NCBI GenBank assembly: GCA_036320915.1
Contig: JAXBDG010000001.1
Span: forward strand, 4,548,001-4,612,000
Direction: 5' to 3'
Origin: Linnemannia elongata
Lineage: Eukaryota; Mortierellomycota; Mortierellomycetes; Mortierellales; Mortierellaceae
Length of the DNA stretch: 64,000 nucleotides
The translations under genes were made by a program, and so were the position numbers. The stretch's first letter is position 1. Every line of letters starts with the position of its first letter. The notes below the pieces were generated by a model. It was not told where the DNA came from, searched no databases, and saw nothing but the letters and a program-made list of their open reading frames with translations. This document shows positions 35,059-46,332 of this stretch, in pieces.

Positions 35059-36954
35059 TTATTGTTTCAGCATTTTCCTTATCTCATGTGCAGCCAATGC
35101 GTTGCCACTTGTAGCGAGTCTAAGGTACCACTCAATAGATTTTTCGCGGCTCTTAGATACACCTCGTCCAACTTCGTACATATTGGCTACAAGTCTCTGA
35201 GCAGCTTTGTGTCCTTGCTTAGCAGCCTTGAGATACCATGCAAAGGCCTTGAAGTTGTCTTTATCAACACCGCGTCCATCCGCATACATGAATGCCATAC
35301 AGCACTGAGCATGCGCAACACCTTGTTCAGCGGCTTCGACAAACCACTCCTTGATCTTGGATTGGACTTGCAAGTCAAGGGAAATGACCTTGCTGTAAAC
35401 ATAAAGCCCCCTTAGCATGAACTGAGCCTCGGTGTGTCCTTGTACTGCAGCCTTGAAGTACCAATCCACAGCCTTGGACCGGTCTTTTGGGAGACCGCAG
35501 TGGCCTAGCTGGTAAACGCGGCCTAGAGTGAATTGAGCCGCTGGAAGACCTTGATCGGCGGCCTTGGTGTACCACTCAATGGCCTTTGTAACGTCTTCTG
35601 GAACGCCTCGGCCGGCCTCAAACGCACTAGCCACCCGCTCCTGGGCCTGGGAAAAGCCTTGGTTGGCAGACTTGAGGTACCACTCGAAGGATCTGGAGTC
35701 GGATTGAGGAACGCCATGGCCCTTTTCGTACGAAGCGCCCATGCTGAACTGCATTCCTGCTTGGCCGTTCTCGGCTGCCTTGACCATCCACTCCATCGCC
35801 TCGATGTTGTCTTTCGCCACGCCAGCACCGTTGGTGTACGCCTGCGAGACCTTTGCCTGTGCGTCGGCATAGCCTTGAAGAGCAGACTTGAGGAACCACT
35901 CGAAGGCCTTAGAATGGTCCTGAGGAACGCCATCATGTTCTTGATTGTACAAGAGACCAATATTGAACTGTGCGCGGGGATGACCTTGCTCGGCTGCCTT
36001 ACAGTACCAGTCCATTGCTGCCTGGTAATCTTGGTGCACCTCTCGACCATCCTTGTATCGATCTCCAAGAGTGACCTGGGCTTGGACGTCACCATGGTTG
36101 GCGTTAATCATTGTCTGCATGAGGCACATGTTGGCAACAGTGTTGCAGTCCTGAGGGTGTAACAGGTTCTTGGTGGCAGTTTCAAACTGGTGGCTCTCCT
36201 CGTTCGGTGCGTTGCTACTGTTGCCTTTGTTTTCATTATCAGCGGTCTGAGGTCCTTGTAGACGAGGTGCAGATGGTGGGACGTCCATGTGGTTGTAATT
36301 TTGTATAGCCTCCAAAACGTCGCCGTAGGCGGGGTTGCGTCTGGGAGTATTAGAAGAGCTTTGTGGAGGTGTACTTAGGGACAGGTTTTGGACGGTTCTT
36401 TCCACTTCGTCGACCTCTGCGGCTGTCGATTCTCTACCCACGACGACGTCCAAGACGATGTCCGGTACAGCGACGATTCGACGTGGTTCAAGTCTAAAGT
36501 ATGTAAAGGTATGGAACAAAAATATTCTTCTGTGAGCACGTATGTTCCACTTCACATTCTGAGCAAACCAAAAAAATCTTTTCTCCTTTCCCCTATGCCT
36601 TTTCTTGCATGACACGCATATCAAGAAGCCACATCGCCATACCGTGTGAAAAAACAAATAAACAAAAAACAGGGCGATTTTCACACACACAGACACACAC
36701 ACGTACACTCTGTAGTCATTCCCTCTCACAAAGGGGAGCACCTTGGTCGTATTCCTGACTGACAATGCTTCATCGAATGCTTGTTGGATGTCTTCCCAGA
36801 ATATAAAGTCCTTGTTGGTGTCGGGGTCAGTGTAGTAGCCGATATGGACGACTTCAGGCGAATTAAGAGGGACGGAGGCGGCGGAGGGTGGCTGGCTCTT
36901 GTGGATAGGACGGAACCCTTGGACATGCTCCTGGGTGAGGTCGGCTTGGAGCAT
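35059..36954 (-). CDS. Sel1-repeat protein C
   Basis: Two exons (36954-36707, 36493-35059) give 560 residues. The domain order is as in B: N-terminal domain, LEPRRIVAVPDIVLDVVV, linker (RRNPAYGDVLEAIQNYNHMD), nine Sel1 repeats and HEIRKMLKQ end. The intron (36494-36706) is 213 bp, a multiple of three, and has no in-frame stop, so the unspliced message would also read through as 631 residues with a hydrophobic insert after residue 83. The family comparison shows the spliced form is the ancestral one. The copy is intact. Confidence 0.85.
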   Translation of the reverse strand: MLQADLTQEHVQGFRPIHKSQPPSAASVPLNSPEVVHIGYYTDPDTNKDFIFWEDIQQAFDEALSVRNTTKVLPFVRGNDYRVYVCVSVCVKIALFFVYLFFHTVWRCGFLICVSCKKRHRGKEKRFFWFAQNVKWNIRAHRRIFLFHTFTYFRLEPRRIVAVPDIVLDVVVGRESTAAEVDEVERTVQNLSLSTPPQSSSNTPRRNPAYGDVLEAIQNYNHMDVPPSAPRLQGPQTADNENKGNSSNAPNEESHQFETATKNLLHPQDCNTVANMCLMQTMINANHGDVQAQVTLGDRYKDGREVHQDYQAAMDWYCKAAEQGHPRAQFNIGLLYNQEHDGVPQDHSKAFEWFLKSALQGYADAQAKVSQAYTNGAGVAKDNIEAMEWMVKAAENGQAGMQFSMGASYEKGHGVPQSDSRSFEWYLKSANQGFSQAQERVASAFEAGRGVPEDVTKAIEWYTKAADQGLPAAQFTLGRVYQLGHCGLPKDRSKAVDWYFKAAVQGHTEAQFMLRGLYVYSKVISLDLQVQSKIKEWFVEAAEQGVAHAQCCMAFMYADGRGVDKDNFKAFAWYLKAAKQGHKAAQRLVANMYEVGRGVSKSREKSIEWYLRLATSGNALAAHEIRKMLKQ

Positions 36955-37415
36955 CCTTTTTCTCCTCGTTTAGCTTTGTTGCCTAGCCCGTGGGTGAGAT
37001 GGGGACTGGGCAAAAGCTGATATAGGTAACCTGGAATAAAAGATGGAGAAGTGAGAATATGAGACTGAACGAAAAGAAAAGGAGAAGGAGAGAAATGAGA
37101 AGTCGATGGATGTATAAAGCGAAAGAAGTGGGCGAGGGTTTCTTGTCTATTTTTGTTGACAGGAAAGAGGGGGCGCGGCGAGTTTTTTGCAAGTGACTCG
37201 TTATTGGTTATTGACGTTAGTTCGCTGGTAGACCCATGCTATATTTTCCAGGAACGATCAGAAGAGATCTGGGTTGCTGCGGTGTGTGGTTTATGGGCAA
37301 CGCGACAGAGAAAAAAAAATCATTTTTCGTTCTGCTTTTTTTTTGTCTGACCCTATTATCAAACGTAGAAGAGTCACCACGTAAGCAGGTGTTCAAGGGT
37401 GCATATTCTTATTGT

Positions 37416-39334
37416 TTATTTCCCAATCATGTCTTTAAGATGGAGTAAAGCCCATTCATTGCCTCTTTGAGCGAGTCTAAGGTACCATTCAACAGACTTC
37501 TCGCGACTCTCAGGGATGCCGATTCCGTATCCGTACCGATAGGCTACACTTCTTTGTGCCTCTTCGTCTCCTTGCTCGGCAGCCTTGAGATACCATTCAA
37601 AGGCCTTGAAGTTATCTGTCTCAACACCGCGCCCATCTGCGTACATGTATGCCATACAGCATTGAGCATGCACAACACCTTGGTCAGCAGCCTCGACAAT
37701 CCACTCCTTGACCTTGAATTGGGTTCCCATGTCAAGTGCAAAATCAGAATCGGAATCGGACGTGTTGAGATCATAAATTTCTCTTAGCACGGACTGAGCC
37801 TCGGTGTATCCCTGGACGGCGGCCTTGATGTACCAGCCCACAGCCTTGGACCGGTCTTTAGGAATACCACAGAGACCTAGTTCGTGAACGCGACCAAGAG
37901 CGAACTGAGCCCCTGGAAGACCTTGATCGGCGGCCTTGGTGTACCATTCGACGGCCTTGACACTGTCCTCTGGAACACCTCGACCGGCCTCAAACGCACT
38001 AGCCACTCGGTCCTGGGCTTCGGCAAATCCTTGATCAGCAGACTTGAGGTACCATTCGAAGGATCTGGAGTCAGATTGGGGAACACCCTGACCATTCTCG
38101 TAAGCAGCTCCCATGTAGTGCTGCCTTTCCGCGTGTCCATTCTCAGCTGCTTTGACCGACCACTCCATCGCCTTGATGTTGTCATTCGGAACGCCAGCAC
38201 AGTTGGTGTACGCCAGCGAAACTTTCGCTTGAGAATCGGCATAGCCTTGGAGAGCAGACTTGAGGAACCACTCGAAAGCCTTAGAATGATCCTGAGTGAC
38301 GCCACCATGACCTTGATCGTACAAGAGACCAATATTGAACTGTGCGCGGGGATGACCTTGCTCGGCTGCCTTACAGTACCAGTCCATTGCGGCGTGGTAA
38401 TTCTGGTGCAACTCTCTACCATCTTTATATCGATCCCCAAGAGCGACCACGGCCTGGATATCACCATTGTTGGCGTTGATCATTATCTGCATGAGGGTCA
38501 TATCCTTGGCAGCACTTTCGTCCTGAGGATTATTTAGTCGCTTTGTTGCGTTGCTGGTCGCCTCTGAACGCTGAGTTTCGATGGCATTACCGCTATTGCT
38601 GTCTTGAAATGAGGATGTGCTTTCTGGGCTGTCAATGTATTTGTTGTCCTGTGTGAGTTCTGGCTCATTGCCATAGGCTGGTTCATGTGTAGTGCTTCCG
38701 ATGGGGGTCCGGCGTGACATGTTGAGCAGAATATTTTGAACAGCGAGCTGGAGAGAGGAGATCGCATCTGCAGTTGCAGTGTCGGTGGCGGCAATCGGTG
38801 TATCATCCACAACAACATCCAAGACGATATCTGGCGCAGCTTCAATCCTGTATGGCTCAAGACTAATGGTTGTTCATGCAAAAGAGAACAGATGTTTGTC
38901 AATGGTAACGGATAATCTTACCACTCGCTCCAAACAAACTTACATGAACATGCAAACAAACAAAATCATTCTTCCTCTCCCCTGTCCTTCTTTTTGCATG
39001 ATATGCATATCAAAAAAAGGCCATCTGACTGTCCATTCAAAAAAAAAAAAAAAATGGAGGACAGGGCGCTTTTCTAACACACTTACAATTCGAGGTCCTC
39101 TCCTCTCATAAAGGGTATCATGTTGGTGTTGTTCCTGACAAACAGGGCGTTGGAAAAAGCCAGCTGGATCTGTTCCCAGAGAATAAAGTCCTTTTGAGTT
39201 TTGGGATCTGTATAGCAATCGATATGGACAACGTCAGGCGCATCAAAGGGTGCGGAGGTGGTGGAGGGTGGTAGGCTATTGAGGACTGATCGGAGCCCTT
39301 GGACGTTTCCTGGGGTTGTTCCTGACTGTATCAT
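37416..39334 (-). CDS. Sel1-repeat protein D
   Basis: Exons 39334-39087 and 38862-37416, joined in phase 2, give 564 residues. An ATG five codons upstream (39349) is in frame; I prefer 39334 because it gives the exact 248-bp exon 1 of the family. The N-terminal domain is more diverged (GTTPGNVQGLRSV, HIDCYTDPKTQKDFILWEQ). The linker differs from A, B and C (DTATADAISSLQLAVQNILL, THEPAYGNE) and groups with E, F and G. About nine Sel1 repeats end in LHLKDMIGK, as in F. The copy is intact. Confidence 0.84.
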
Positions 39335-39751
39335 TAGGTAGTTTGTCATGTGTTGTTCAAGGATGCTAGATAGAAAGGATAGAAAGGGAGGGTGAGTTGA
39401 CGCTGGAGTAGGTGATGTCTGGGGAGAGCGTTGGAGGTGTGTGAATATGAAGGTGAACTGTTAAGGAAAGAAGCGAGAAAAAGAGAAAAGAAAGAAAACG
39501 GATAATACTTGGTAAAAGGTAAAAATTGGGCGAGGATTTTGACGCTTTTCTTTTTCCTTTCTTTTTGTTCTCCTGGGTGGGCAGCGAGTGTCGCTGGGAG
39601 ACTCGTGATTGCTCCGTCAATTTAGCTCTTTTTTGATCCGCGATTTTGTTTCCGGGAACTATTATTGTGTGTGTGAGCAACACGACGAACAATGGATCAT
39701 TTTATTGCTTTGCATTTTTTTCCTTTGACTTCCGGCTTGGCGACTCAGTCG

Positions 39752-40200
39752 GCGCAGCTGTGAGTGGCGCTGGAATCGGGACAGATGCAGGGTTGAGCAA
39801 AGTGGAAAGTGTGGAGGAGAGCGAGAGCTCTACAAGGCCAATGGGAAGACCTTCGCAGATACGAACGAGCTTCCACAGCACCCTCCCTGCACTCGGTCCA
39901 TCTCCTGCGCAAGGTCGAAATCTGAGAACGCATCTGTTACTGGAGCAGCAGGGCTGTTGTTAACCCCATTAGCACCGCTTCCAGGACAGGGAGATGTGAC
40001 AGGACCAGCCAAGTGCATCATGGGTCGCCGACGATGACCACGACTACAAGTCAGATCTGGAAGGCGATGATTTTAGAGAGTGATGTAGGAGCAACTGGCT
40101 GGCATGTGGGAAGCGGAAGTAGTCGAGGTGGCTTCCAGGTGCTGATTACTCCGGCCACCCTGGTGCCCGTTGCATAGATATATTTCATAAACGTAAAGGT
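39752..40200 (+). pseudogene. Duplicated 3' fragment of the tandem PH-domain gene (copy 1)
   Basis: The stretch matches the last 400 bp of the PH gene and its 3'UTR (31717-32215): GTDAGLSKVESVEESESS, MGRPSQIRTSFHSTLP, then frame changes, then the shared tail cccgttgcatagatatat. Homology runs on into the stop codon of Sel1 gene E, just as the PH gene abuts B. It lacks both PH domains and has no own start, so it is a dead passenger of the block duplication. Confidence 0.85.
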
Positions 40201-40266
40201 TGTGAAGAAAATCATAACCTATCAAAATACCACTTAGCCTCACCATTGCTCCGCCAATATCGTCGT

Positions 40267-42204
40267 TTATTGTCTTAGCATTTCCCTTATCTCCTCGGCG
40301 GCCAATAAGTTGCCACTTGTAGCTAGTCTAAGGTACCACTCAATAGATTTTTCCCGGCTCTGCGGGACGCCAATCCCGTATCCGTACCTAAAAGCTACAC
40401 TTCTTTGAGCTCCCTCGTTTCCTTGCTTAGCAGCCTTGAGATACCATTCAAAGGCCTTGAAGTTATCTTTATCAACACCCCGCCCATCCGAGTACATGTC
40501 TGCCATACAGACCTGAGCATATGCCACACCCTGCTTTGCAGCATCCTTAAACCACTCCTCGATGCTGGATTGGACTTCTGATTCTAGGGACCAATCTGAA
40601 TCGAAAAAGGGACGACTATCGTAATAAATTTTCCGTAGCATACTCTGAGCCTCGGCATGTCCCTGAACCGCAGCTTTGATGTACCAATCCACAGCCTTGG
40701 ACCGGTCTTTAGGAAGACCGCAGAGGCCTAGCTTGTGACTGCGACCTAGAGCGCATTGGGCCGCTGGAAGACCTTGATCGGCGGCCTTGGTGTACCACTC
40801 AATGGCCTTGGTACCGTCCTCTGGAACACCTCGACCGGCCTCGAACGCAGCAGCCACTCGCTCCTGAGCTTCGGCAAAGCCTTGGTCAGCAGCCTTGAGA
40901 TACCACCTGAAGGATCTGGAGTCGGATTGAGGAACGCCGTGACCCTTCTCGTAAGCAGCACCCATGTTACACTGCATTCTCGCATGACCGTTCTCGGCTG
41001 CCTTGACTGACCACTCCATCGCCTCGATGTGGTCTTCCGGAACGCCAGCACCGTCGGTGTACGCCTGTGACACTTTGAACTGAGCATCAACGTCGCCCTG
41101 GATAGCAGCCTTGAGGAACCACTCGAAGGCCTTGGTATGGCTCCGAGGAACGGTATTATGACCTTGGTCGTATAAGAGACCAATGTTGTACTGTGATCGG
41201 ATATGACCTTGATCGACTGCCTTACAGTACCAGCCCAAGGCAGCGTGGTAATCCTGGTGCAACTCTCGGCCATCCTTGTAACGATCCCCAAGAGCGACCA
41301 CGGCCTGGATATCACCATTGTGGGCGTTGATCATCGTCTGCATGAGGGTCATATCCTTGACAGCGCTTTCGTCCTGAGGGTCATATAGTCGCTGTGTGGC
41401 GTTGCCGGTCGCCTCTGAACGCTGATTTTCAATGGTGTTGACGTTGTTGTTGCCTTGCGAATGGCACTCGGAGGCTTGAGGTCCTCGATGTGGGGACGTG
41501 ATTTCTGGGTTGCTGGTATGACCGTGTTCTGGTGTGACTTCTGTTTCATTACCATAAGGTAGATCATGTGTGGTGCTTCCGATGGGGGTCCGATGTGGTA
41601 TGTTGAGCAAAATATTCTGAACAGCGAGCTGGAGAGAGGCGATCGCATCTACAGTTGCAGTGTCGGTGGCGGTGATCGGTTTATCATCCACAACAACATC
41701 CAAGACGATATCTGGTGCAGCTTCAATCCTGTAGGGTACAAGACTAATGGTTGTTCATGCAAAAAGGAAAGACGTTTGTCAGTGGTAACGGACATTCTTT
41801 CCACGCGCTTCAAAGAAACTAACATATATAGGCAAACAAACAGAATCATTTTTTCTTTCCCCTGTCTCTTTTTTGCATGACATGCATATCAAAAATGGCC
41901 ATCTGACTCTTCTGTCAAAAAAAAAAAAAAAAAAAAATCTGGAAGACGGGGCGCATTTTAGGCACACTTACAATCTGTAGTCATTTCCTATCACAAAGGA
42001 CATGATCTTTGTCTTATTCCTGACAAAGAGGGCCTTGTCAAAGACCCGTTGGATGTCCTCCCAGAGGATAAAGTCCATATTGATGTCCGGGTCGGTGTAG
42101 CAACCGATATGGGTGATGTTAGGAGAGTCGAAGGGTACTGAAGTGTTAGAAGGTAGTTCGCTCTTGTGGACTGAACGAAATCCCTGGAGGTGTTCTTGGG
42201 TCAT
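40267..42204 (-). CDS. Sel1-repeat protein E
   Basis: Exons 42204-41972 and 41743-40267 (phase 2) give 569 residues. Exon 1 is 15 bp shorter than in the family: the ancestral start is aag at the position of ATG in F, and a new ATG (42204) replaces an Ile codon five codons later, keeping the domain from TQEHLQGFRSVHKS onward. The linker (DTATVDAIASLQLAVQNILL, GSTTHDLPYGNE) is close to D. The C-terminus (YLRLATSGNLLAAEEIREML) is close to C. Nine Sel1 repeats are seen. The mix of D-like and C-like parts suggests exchange between paralogs. Confidence 0.82.
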
Positions 42205-42599
42205 GCTTGTTTGTGTCTTATGTTTTGTATGTCTCCTTGTTCCAGGAACAAGACGTCGACTGCTGAGGACCAGAGAGAGGAGGGGTGATGTGATCAAATT
42301 CGAGGATGAGTGATGGGAGGTTGTGAATGTGAATGTGCAAGTGAAGGAAAAGGAATGAACAAAGTGCGAAAAGAGGGAAGTGAACGAAGTGCTTCTTAAG
42401 TTAAAATCCTGGCGAAGACTTTGATACTAATTTTTTCCCTTCCTATTGCAGTGATAGATAACTCGTGACAGACTTGTGATCTTGATCCATTTCTGCTTTG
42501 CACTTTCTTTTTAAAACTATCAGTGCGCGCAGATGAAAGAGGACTACGGCCAATTTGTGCTTATCGCCATTGTAGCCTACTTTGATATTTCACTTTCGT

Positions 42600-42890
42600 C
42601 GAAATGACACCGCTCTATATTCTTGCACGCCGATCATACCCCGTACCAAAGGATGGCCCTGCCCGTCCCGCTTTAGTATCAATGCAACAGCCCTCTCAGA
42701 CCTAAGACAACCCATCCCTTCCTCATACCACATCTCTACCTTAAACTGAACATCCTCCTACCCTTGATCCTCAGCCTTAACGTACAGTCCCATAGCTTTC
42801 ACTCTATCTTCCTCAATCCTACGACCCACTTCATAGGCCATTCTAACTATACACTGCATTTCCACGAGTTCTTGTTCCATCGCCTTTATT
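42600..42890 (-). pseudogene. Relic of Sel1-type repeats between E and F
   Basis: On the minus strand MAYEVGRRIEEDRVKAMGLY and VKAEDQG, then a TAG, then VQFKVEMWYEEGMG and GQGHPLVRGMIG read as two or three decayed Sel1 units. It occupies the same place in its block as the relic between B and C, although the sequences are not obviously the same. Confidence 0.5.
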
Positions 42891-43340
42891 TTCCCGTGTG
42901 GGTTTGTCCCAGCGGTAATAGATACGGTGGTATATGATTTTTTTTGAAAGAAGGTAAGACTGAAGGCAGATTGAAAGGAAATGTGAAAGAAAGAAAGGGT
43001 TTGGGGGGGAAAATGCGGTGTCAAAATATCCGTTGGGGGGCTGTGGGACTTGTTCATACCTTTGGACGTTAGCAGTGGCGCTGCCACTCATTGATTTCTC
43101 AGCCACATAACTCATTTTCCACCCTTGAATGATTTACACTTCGCCCACAGAAAAGAGGGATTGGGCGAGTTTCTTGCGTGTGACTAGTGACTGGTCAGTG
43201 ACATTGGGTTCGTCCAAAACCCTTTGTTATATTTATCAGGAACGAGCAGAAGAGGTCAGTATGAGGTTTTTGTTAGTCGTGGTCTTGGATGTGAAAGGAT
43301 CAGATGTAGGCGAGTGTACAAGGATGCATAATATTATTGT

Positions 43341-45439
43341 TTATTTCTCAGTCATTACTTTTAGGTGGTGTTCAGCCCACTCATTGCCTCTTTTAGCGAG
43401 TCTAAGGAGCCATTCAACAGACTTTTCGCGGCTCTTAGTGACGCCTAGACCTATTTCGTACCTATAGGCTACACGGCTTTGAGCCTCATCGTCTCCTTGC
43501 TCAGCAGCCTTGAGTAACCATTGGAAGGCCTTGAAGTCGTCCATATGAACACCACATCCAATCGAGTACATGTTTGCCATACAGACCTGAGCATGCGCCA
43601 CACCTTGGTCAGCAGCATTCAGAAACCACTCCTTGATCTTGGGTTGGGTTCCAAGCTCAAGCCCAAAATCAGGATGGGAATTGGACGTGCTGAGGTCATA
43701 AATCTCTCTTAGCATGAACTGAGCCTGGGTATGTCCCTCGAGGGCGGCCTTGATGAACCAATCCACAGCCTTGGACCGGTCTTTAGGGAGACCGCAGAGG
43801 CCTAGGTTGTAAATGCGGCCTAGAGCAAATTGAGCCACTGCAACATCTTGATCGGCGGCCTTGGTGTACCACTCAACGGCTTTGGCATCATCCTGTGAAA
43901 CGCCCCAACCATCCTCAAACGCACTAGCCACTCGAGCCTCAGCCTCGGGAAATCCTTGGTCAGCAGACTTGAGGTACCACTCAAAGGATCTGGAGTTGGA
44001 TTGGGGAACACCGTGACCCTTCTCGTAGGCGGCGCCCATATAGTGCTGCCTTTCCGCGTGTCCGCTCTCAGCTGCCTTGATCGACCATTCCATTGCCTTG
44101 ATGTTATCCTTCGGAACGCCGGCGCCGTCGGTGTATGCCTGGGATACTTTTGCTTGGGCATCGTCATAGCCTTGGACAGCAGCCTTGAGGAACCACTCGA
44201 AGGCTTTGGTACGGTTCGTAAGAAACACGTTTTCTCCTTCCTCGATGTCTCCTTCCTCGATGTCTCCTTCCTCGATGTCTCTTTCCTCGATGTCTCTTTC
44301 CTCAATGTCTCCTTCCTCGGTGTCTCCTTCCTCAATGTCTCCTTCCTCGGTATCTCCTTCCTCGTCGTCTAGCTCCCAGTCGTATTCTTCGAACAAAAGG
44401 CCTATATTGTACTGTGCCCGAGGATGATTTTGTTCAGCGGCCTTGAGGTACCAGTCGAAGGCGGCGTCATAATCCTGATGCAGCTCTCGGCCGCCCAAGT
44501 ATCGATCTCCAAGAGCGACCTGGGCCTGAACGTCTCCTTGACTGGCGTTGATCATCGTTTGCATGAGTGTCATATTCCTAGCAGCGATTTCGTCCTGAAG
44601 GTCGTTTTTTTGTTTTGTTGCGTTGTTGGATGCGTCCGAAGGCCGAGTATCGGTGGCGTTGCTGTTATTATCGTCTTGTGAATGATTCTCAGAGGCTTGG
44701 GGTCCTCGAGGTAAGGGCGTGTTTTCTAGGTTGCCGATATGGTTGTCGACTTGTGTATGTTTGGGCCTATTGCCACAGGATGGGGTACATATGGTGCTTT
44801 CGATGGAAGTCTGACTTGGCGCCTTGAGCAACAGTTCCTGGACGGTGAGCTGGAGAGAGGCGATCGTATCTGCAGCTGCAGTGTCAGTGGCGGCGATCGG
44901 CTGATCGCTCACAACAACATCCAAGACGACATCTGGCGCGGCTGCAATCCTGCGGGGCTCAATACTAATGGTTATTAATGCAAAGAAACAAGAAACAAAC
45001 ATGTTTGTCAATACTAATCAAGTTTCTTACCGCACGGCCCAAATTAACTAGCGCATAGAAACAAACAAGTAAGCATTTTTTTTCCCTCCCCTATTTCTTA
45101 TTTTGCATGACATGCATATCAAAAAAATACTATCTGCCCTACATGTTATAAGACGAAATCGAGTTCAGAACGCATTTCAAAACACACTTACACTCTGTAG
45201 TCCTTTCCTCTCACAAATGGGAGCATCTTGGTCTGATTCCTGACAAAGAGGGCCTCGTCAAAGACCTGCTGGATTTCTTCCCAGAGGATAAAGTCCTTGT
45301 TGGTGTCCGGGTCGGTGTAGCAGTCGATATGGGTGATATTGGGAGAGTCGAGGGGTAGTGAAGTAACAGAATGTGGTTCACTCTTCCGGACTGAACGAAA
45401 CCCCTGGACGTGTCCTTGGGTAATGCTTGTGTGTGTCAT
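43341..45439 (-). CDS. Sel1-repeat protein F with acidic repeat insert
   Basis: Exons 45439-45192 and 44964-43341 (phase 2) give 623 residues, the longest complete array member. N-terminal domain, IEPRRIAAAPDVVLDVVV, linker of the D/E/G type, and about nine Sel1 repeats. The second repeat is interrupted by an acidic stretch coded by about nine 15-bp units (E-G-D-T/I-E, with R replacing G in two units) where the other copies have a short loop (EQGQDGVPQDH). The C-terminus (HHLKVMTEK) groups with A, D and H. The frame is open throughout, so the insert is tolerated. Confidence 0.85.
44229..44372 (-). repeat. 15-bp tandem repeat coding an acidic pentapeptide in gene F
   Basis: Units of the form tcctcgatgtctcct repeat about nine times with single-base changes. 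They are in frame with the Sel1 gene and encode (E-G-D-I/T-E)n. Sister genes lack them, so the expansion is recent. Confidence 0.85.
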
Positions 45440-45832
45440 TTTTTTCTTTGTCTTACGTTGTTGAGAATACTAGATAGAAAGGATAGAAGGCAGGCATGAG
45501 TTGGTGTTGGAGTAGAGAGTGTTGAGGAAGAGCGTCGGAGCTGTGTGAATGTGCAGGTAAACTGTGAATAAAGCTGTGGGAGAAAGAGAAAGAAGGAAGT
45601 TGGGCAAAGAGTTGGTAAAAGGCAAAAGTAGGTGACGATCTTGACTCTTTTTTTACTTTTCTTTTCGTCCTCTGGGTGCGCGACTCGGGAAACGCGTGAT
45701 TGGTCAGTGAATTTCGTTTTTTCTGTCCCGCGTTTTTATTTCCAAGAACAGTACGTGTAGGTGAACAACACAACAAATAAAGGTCCGTTTCCTTTACAGC
45801 TATTTCTTTTGCCTTGGGAGGCTTGATGACCC

Positions 45833-46290
45833 AATCGGTACAACTGACGCCGGCGCTGGAACTGGAACAGTCGCAGGACTGCCCAAAGATGAGAGTGTGG
45901 AGGAGAGCGAGAGCCCTACGAAGCATGGGAGGAACTGCGAGGATACAAATGAGCTTCCACAGCACCCTACCTCGCGTTCGATCTATCTCGCGGTCGTGGT
46001 TGGAACCTGAAGGTGGATCTGTTACTGGAGCAGGAGGGCTGTTATTGCCCCCACCGGCGCCGCTTCCAGGGCAGGGAAATGTGACAGGAGCAGCGCATGT
46101 CCATAATGCGTTGCTGACGATGACGACGACTATGAGTCAGATCCGGAGGGTGACGAGTCTGGAGAGTAGCATGGCGTCCAGTGGTGGACATGTGGGAGAT
46201 GTAGGAGGTGGGATGTATTTCCGGTGCAGAGTGTTCCGGCCGCTATTTTGCGAGTGGCGTAGATATATGCCCTAACCGTAGGAGGTGTGG
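45833..46290 (+). pseudogene. Duplicated 3' fragment of the tandem PH-domain gene (copy 2)
   Basis: The block resembles 31717-32215 and the copy at 39752: gacgccggcgctggaactgg, gtgtggaggagagcgagagc, agcttccacagcaccctacc, gggaaatgtgacaggagcag and gtagatatatg are shared. Frame changes leave only pieces of the PH-gene tail. It lies directly downstream of Sel1 gene G on the opposite strand, as in the other two blocks. Both copies share the same left border. Confidence 0.85.
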
Positions 46291-46332
46291 TGAAATCGTA
46301 ACCTATCAAAATAATACGTTGCTGTCATCTTT

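Noticed and set aside
35533..36162. Antisense frames of about 200 codons opposite the Sel1 repeats
   Set aside because: The regular codon pattern of the repeats keeps the other strand open; the same shadows occur opposite every array gene.
44229..44372. Regular repeat spacing that could be taken for a CRISPR-like array
   Set aside because: Units are 15 bp, directly adjacent without spacers, in frame with a Sel1 gene, and the genome is fungal.
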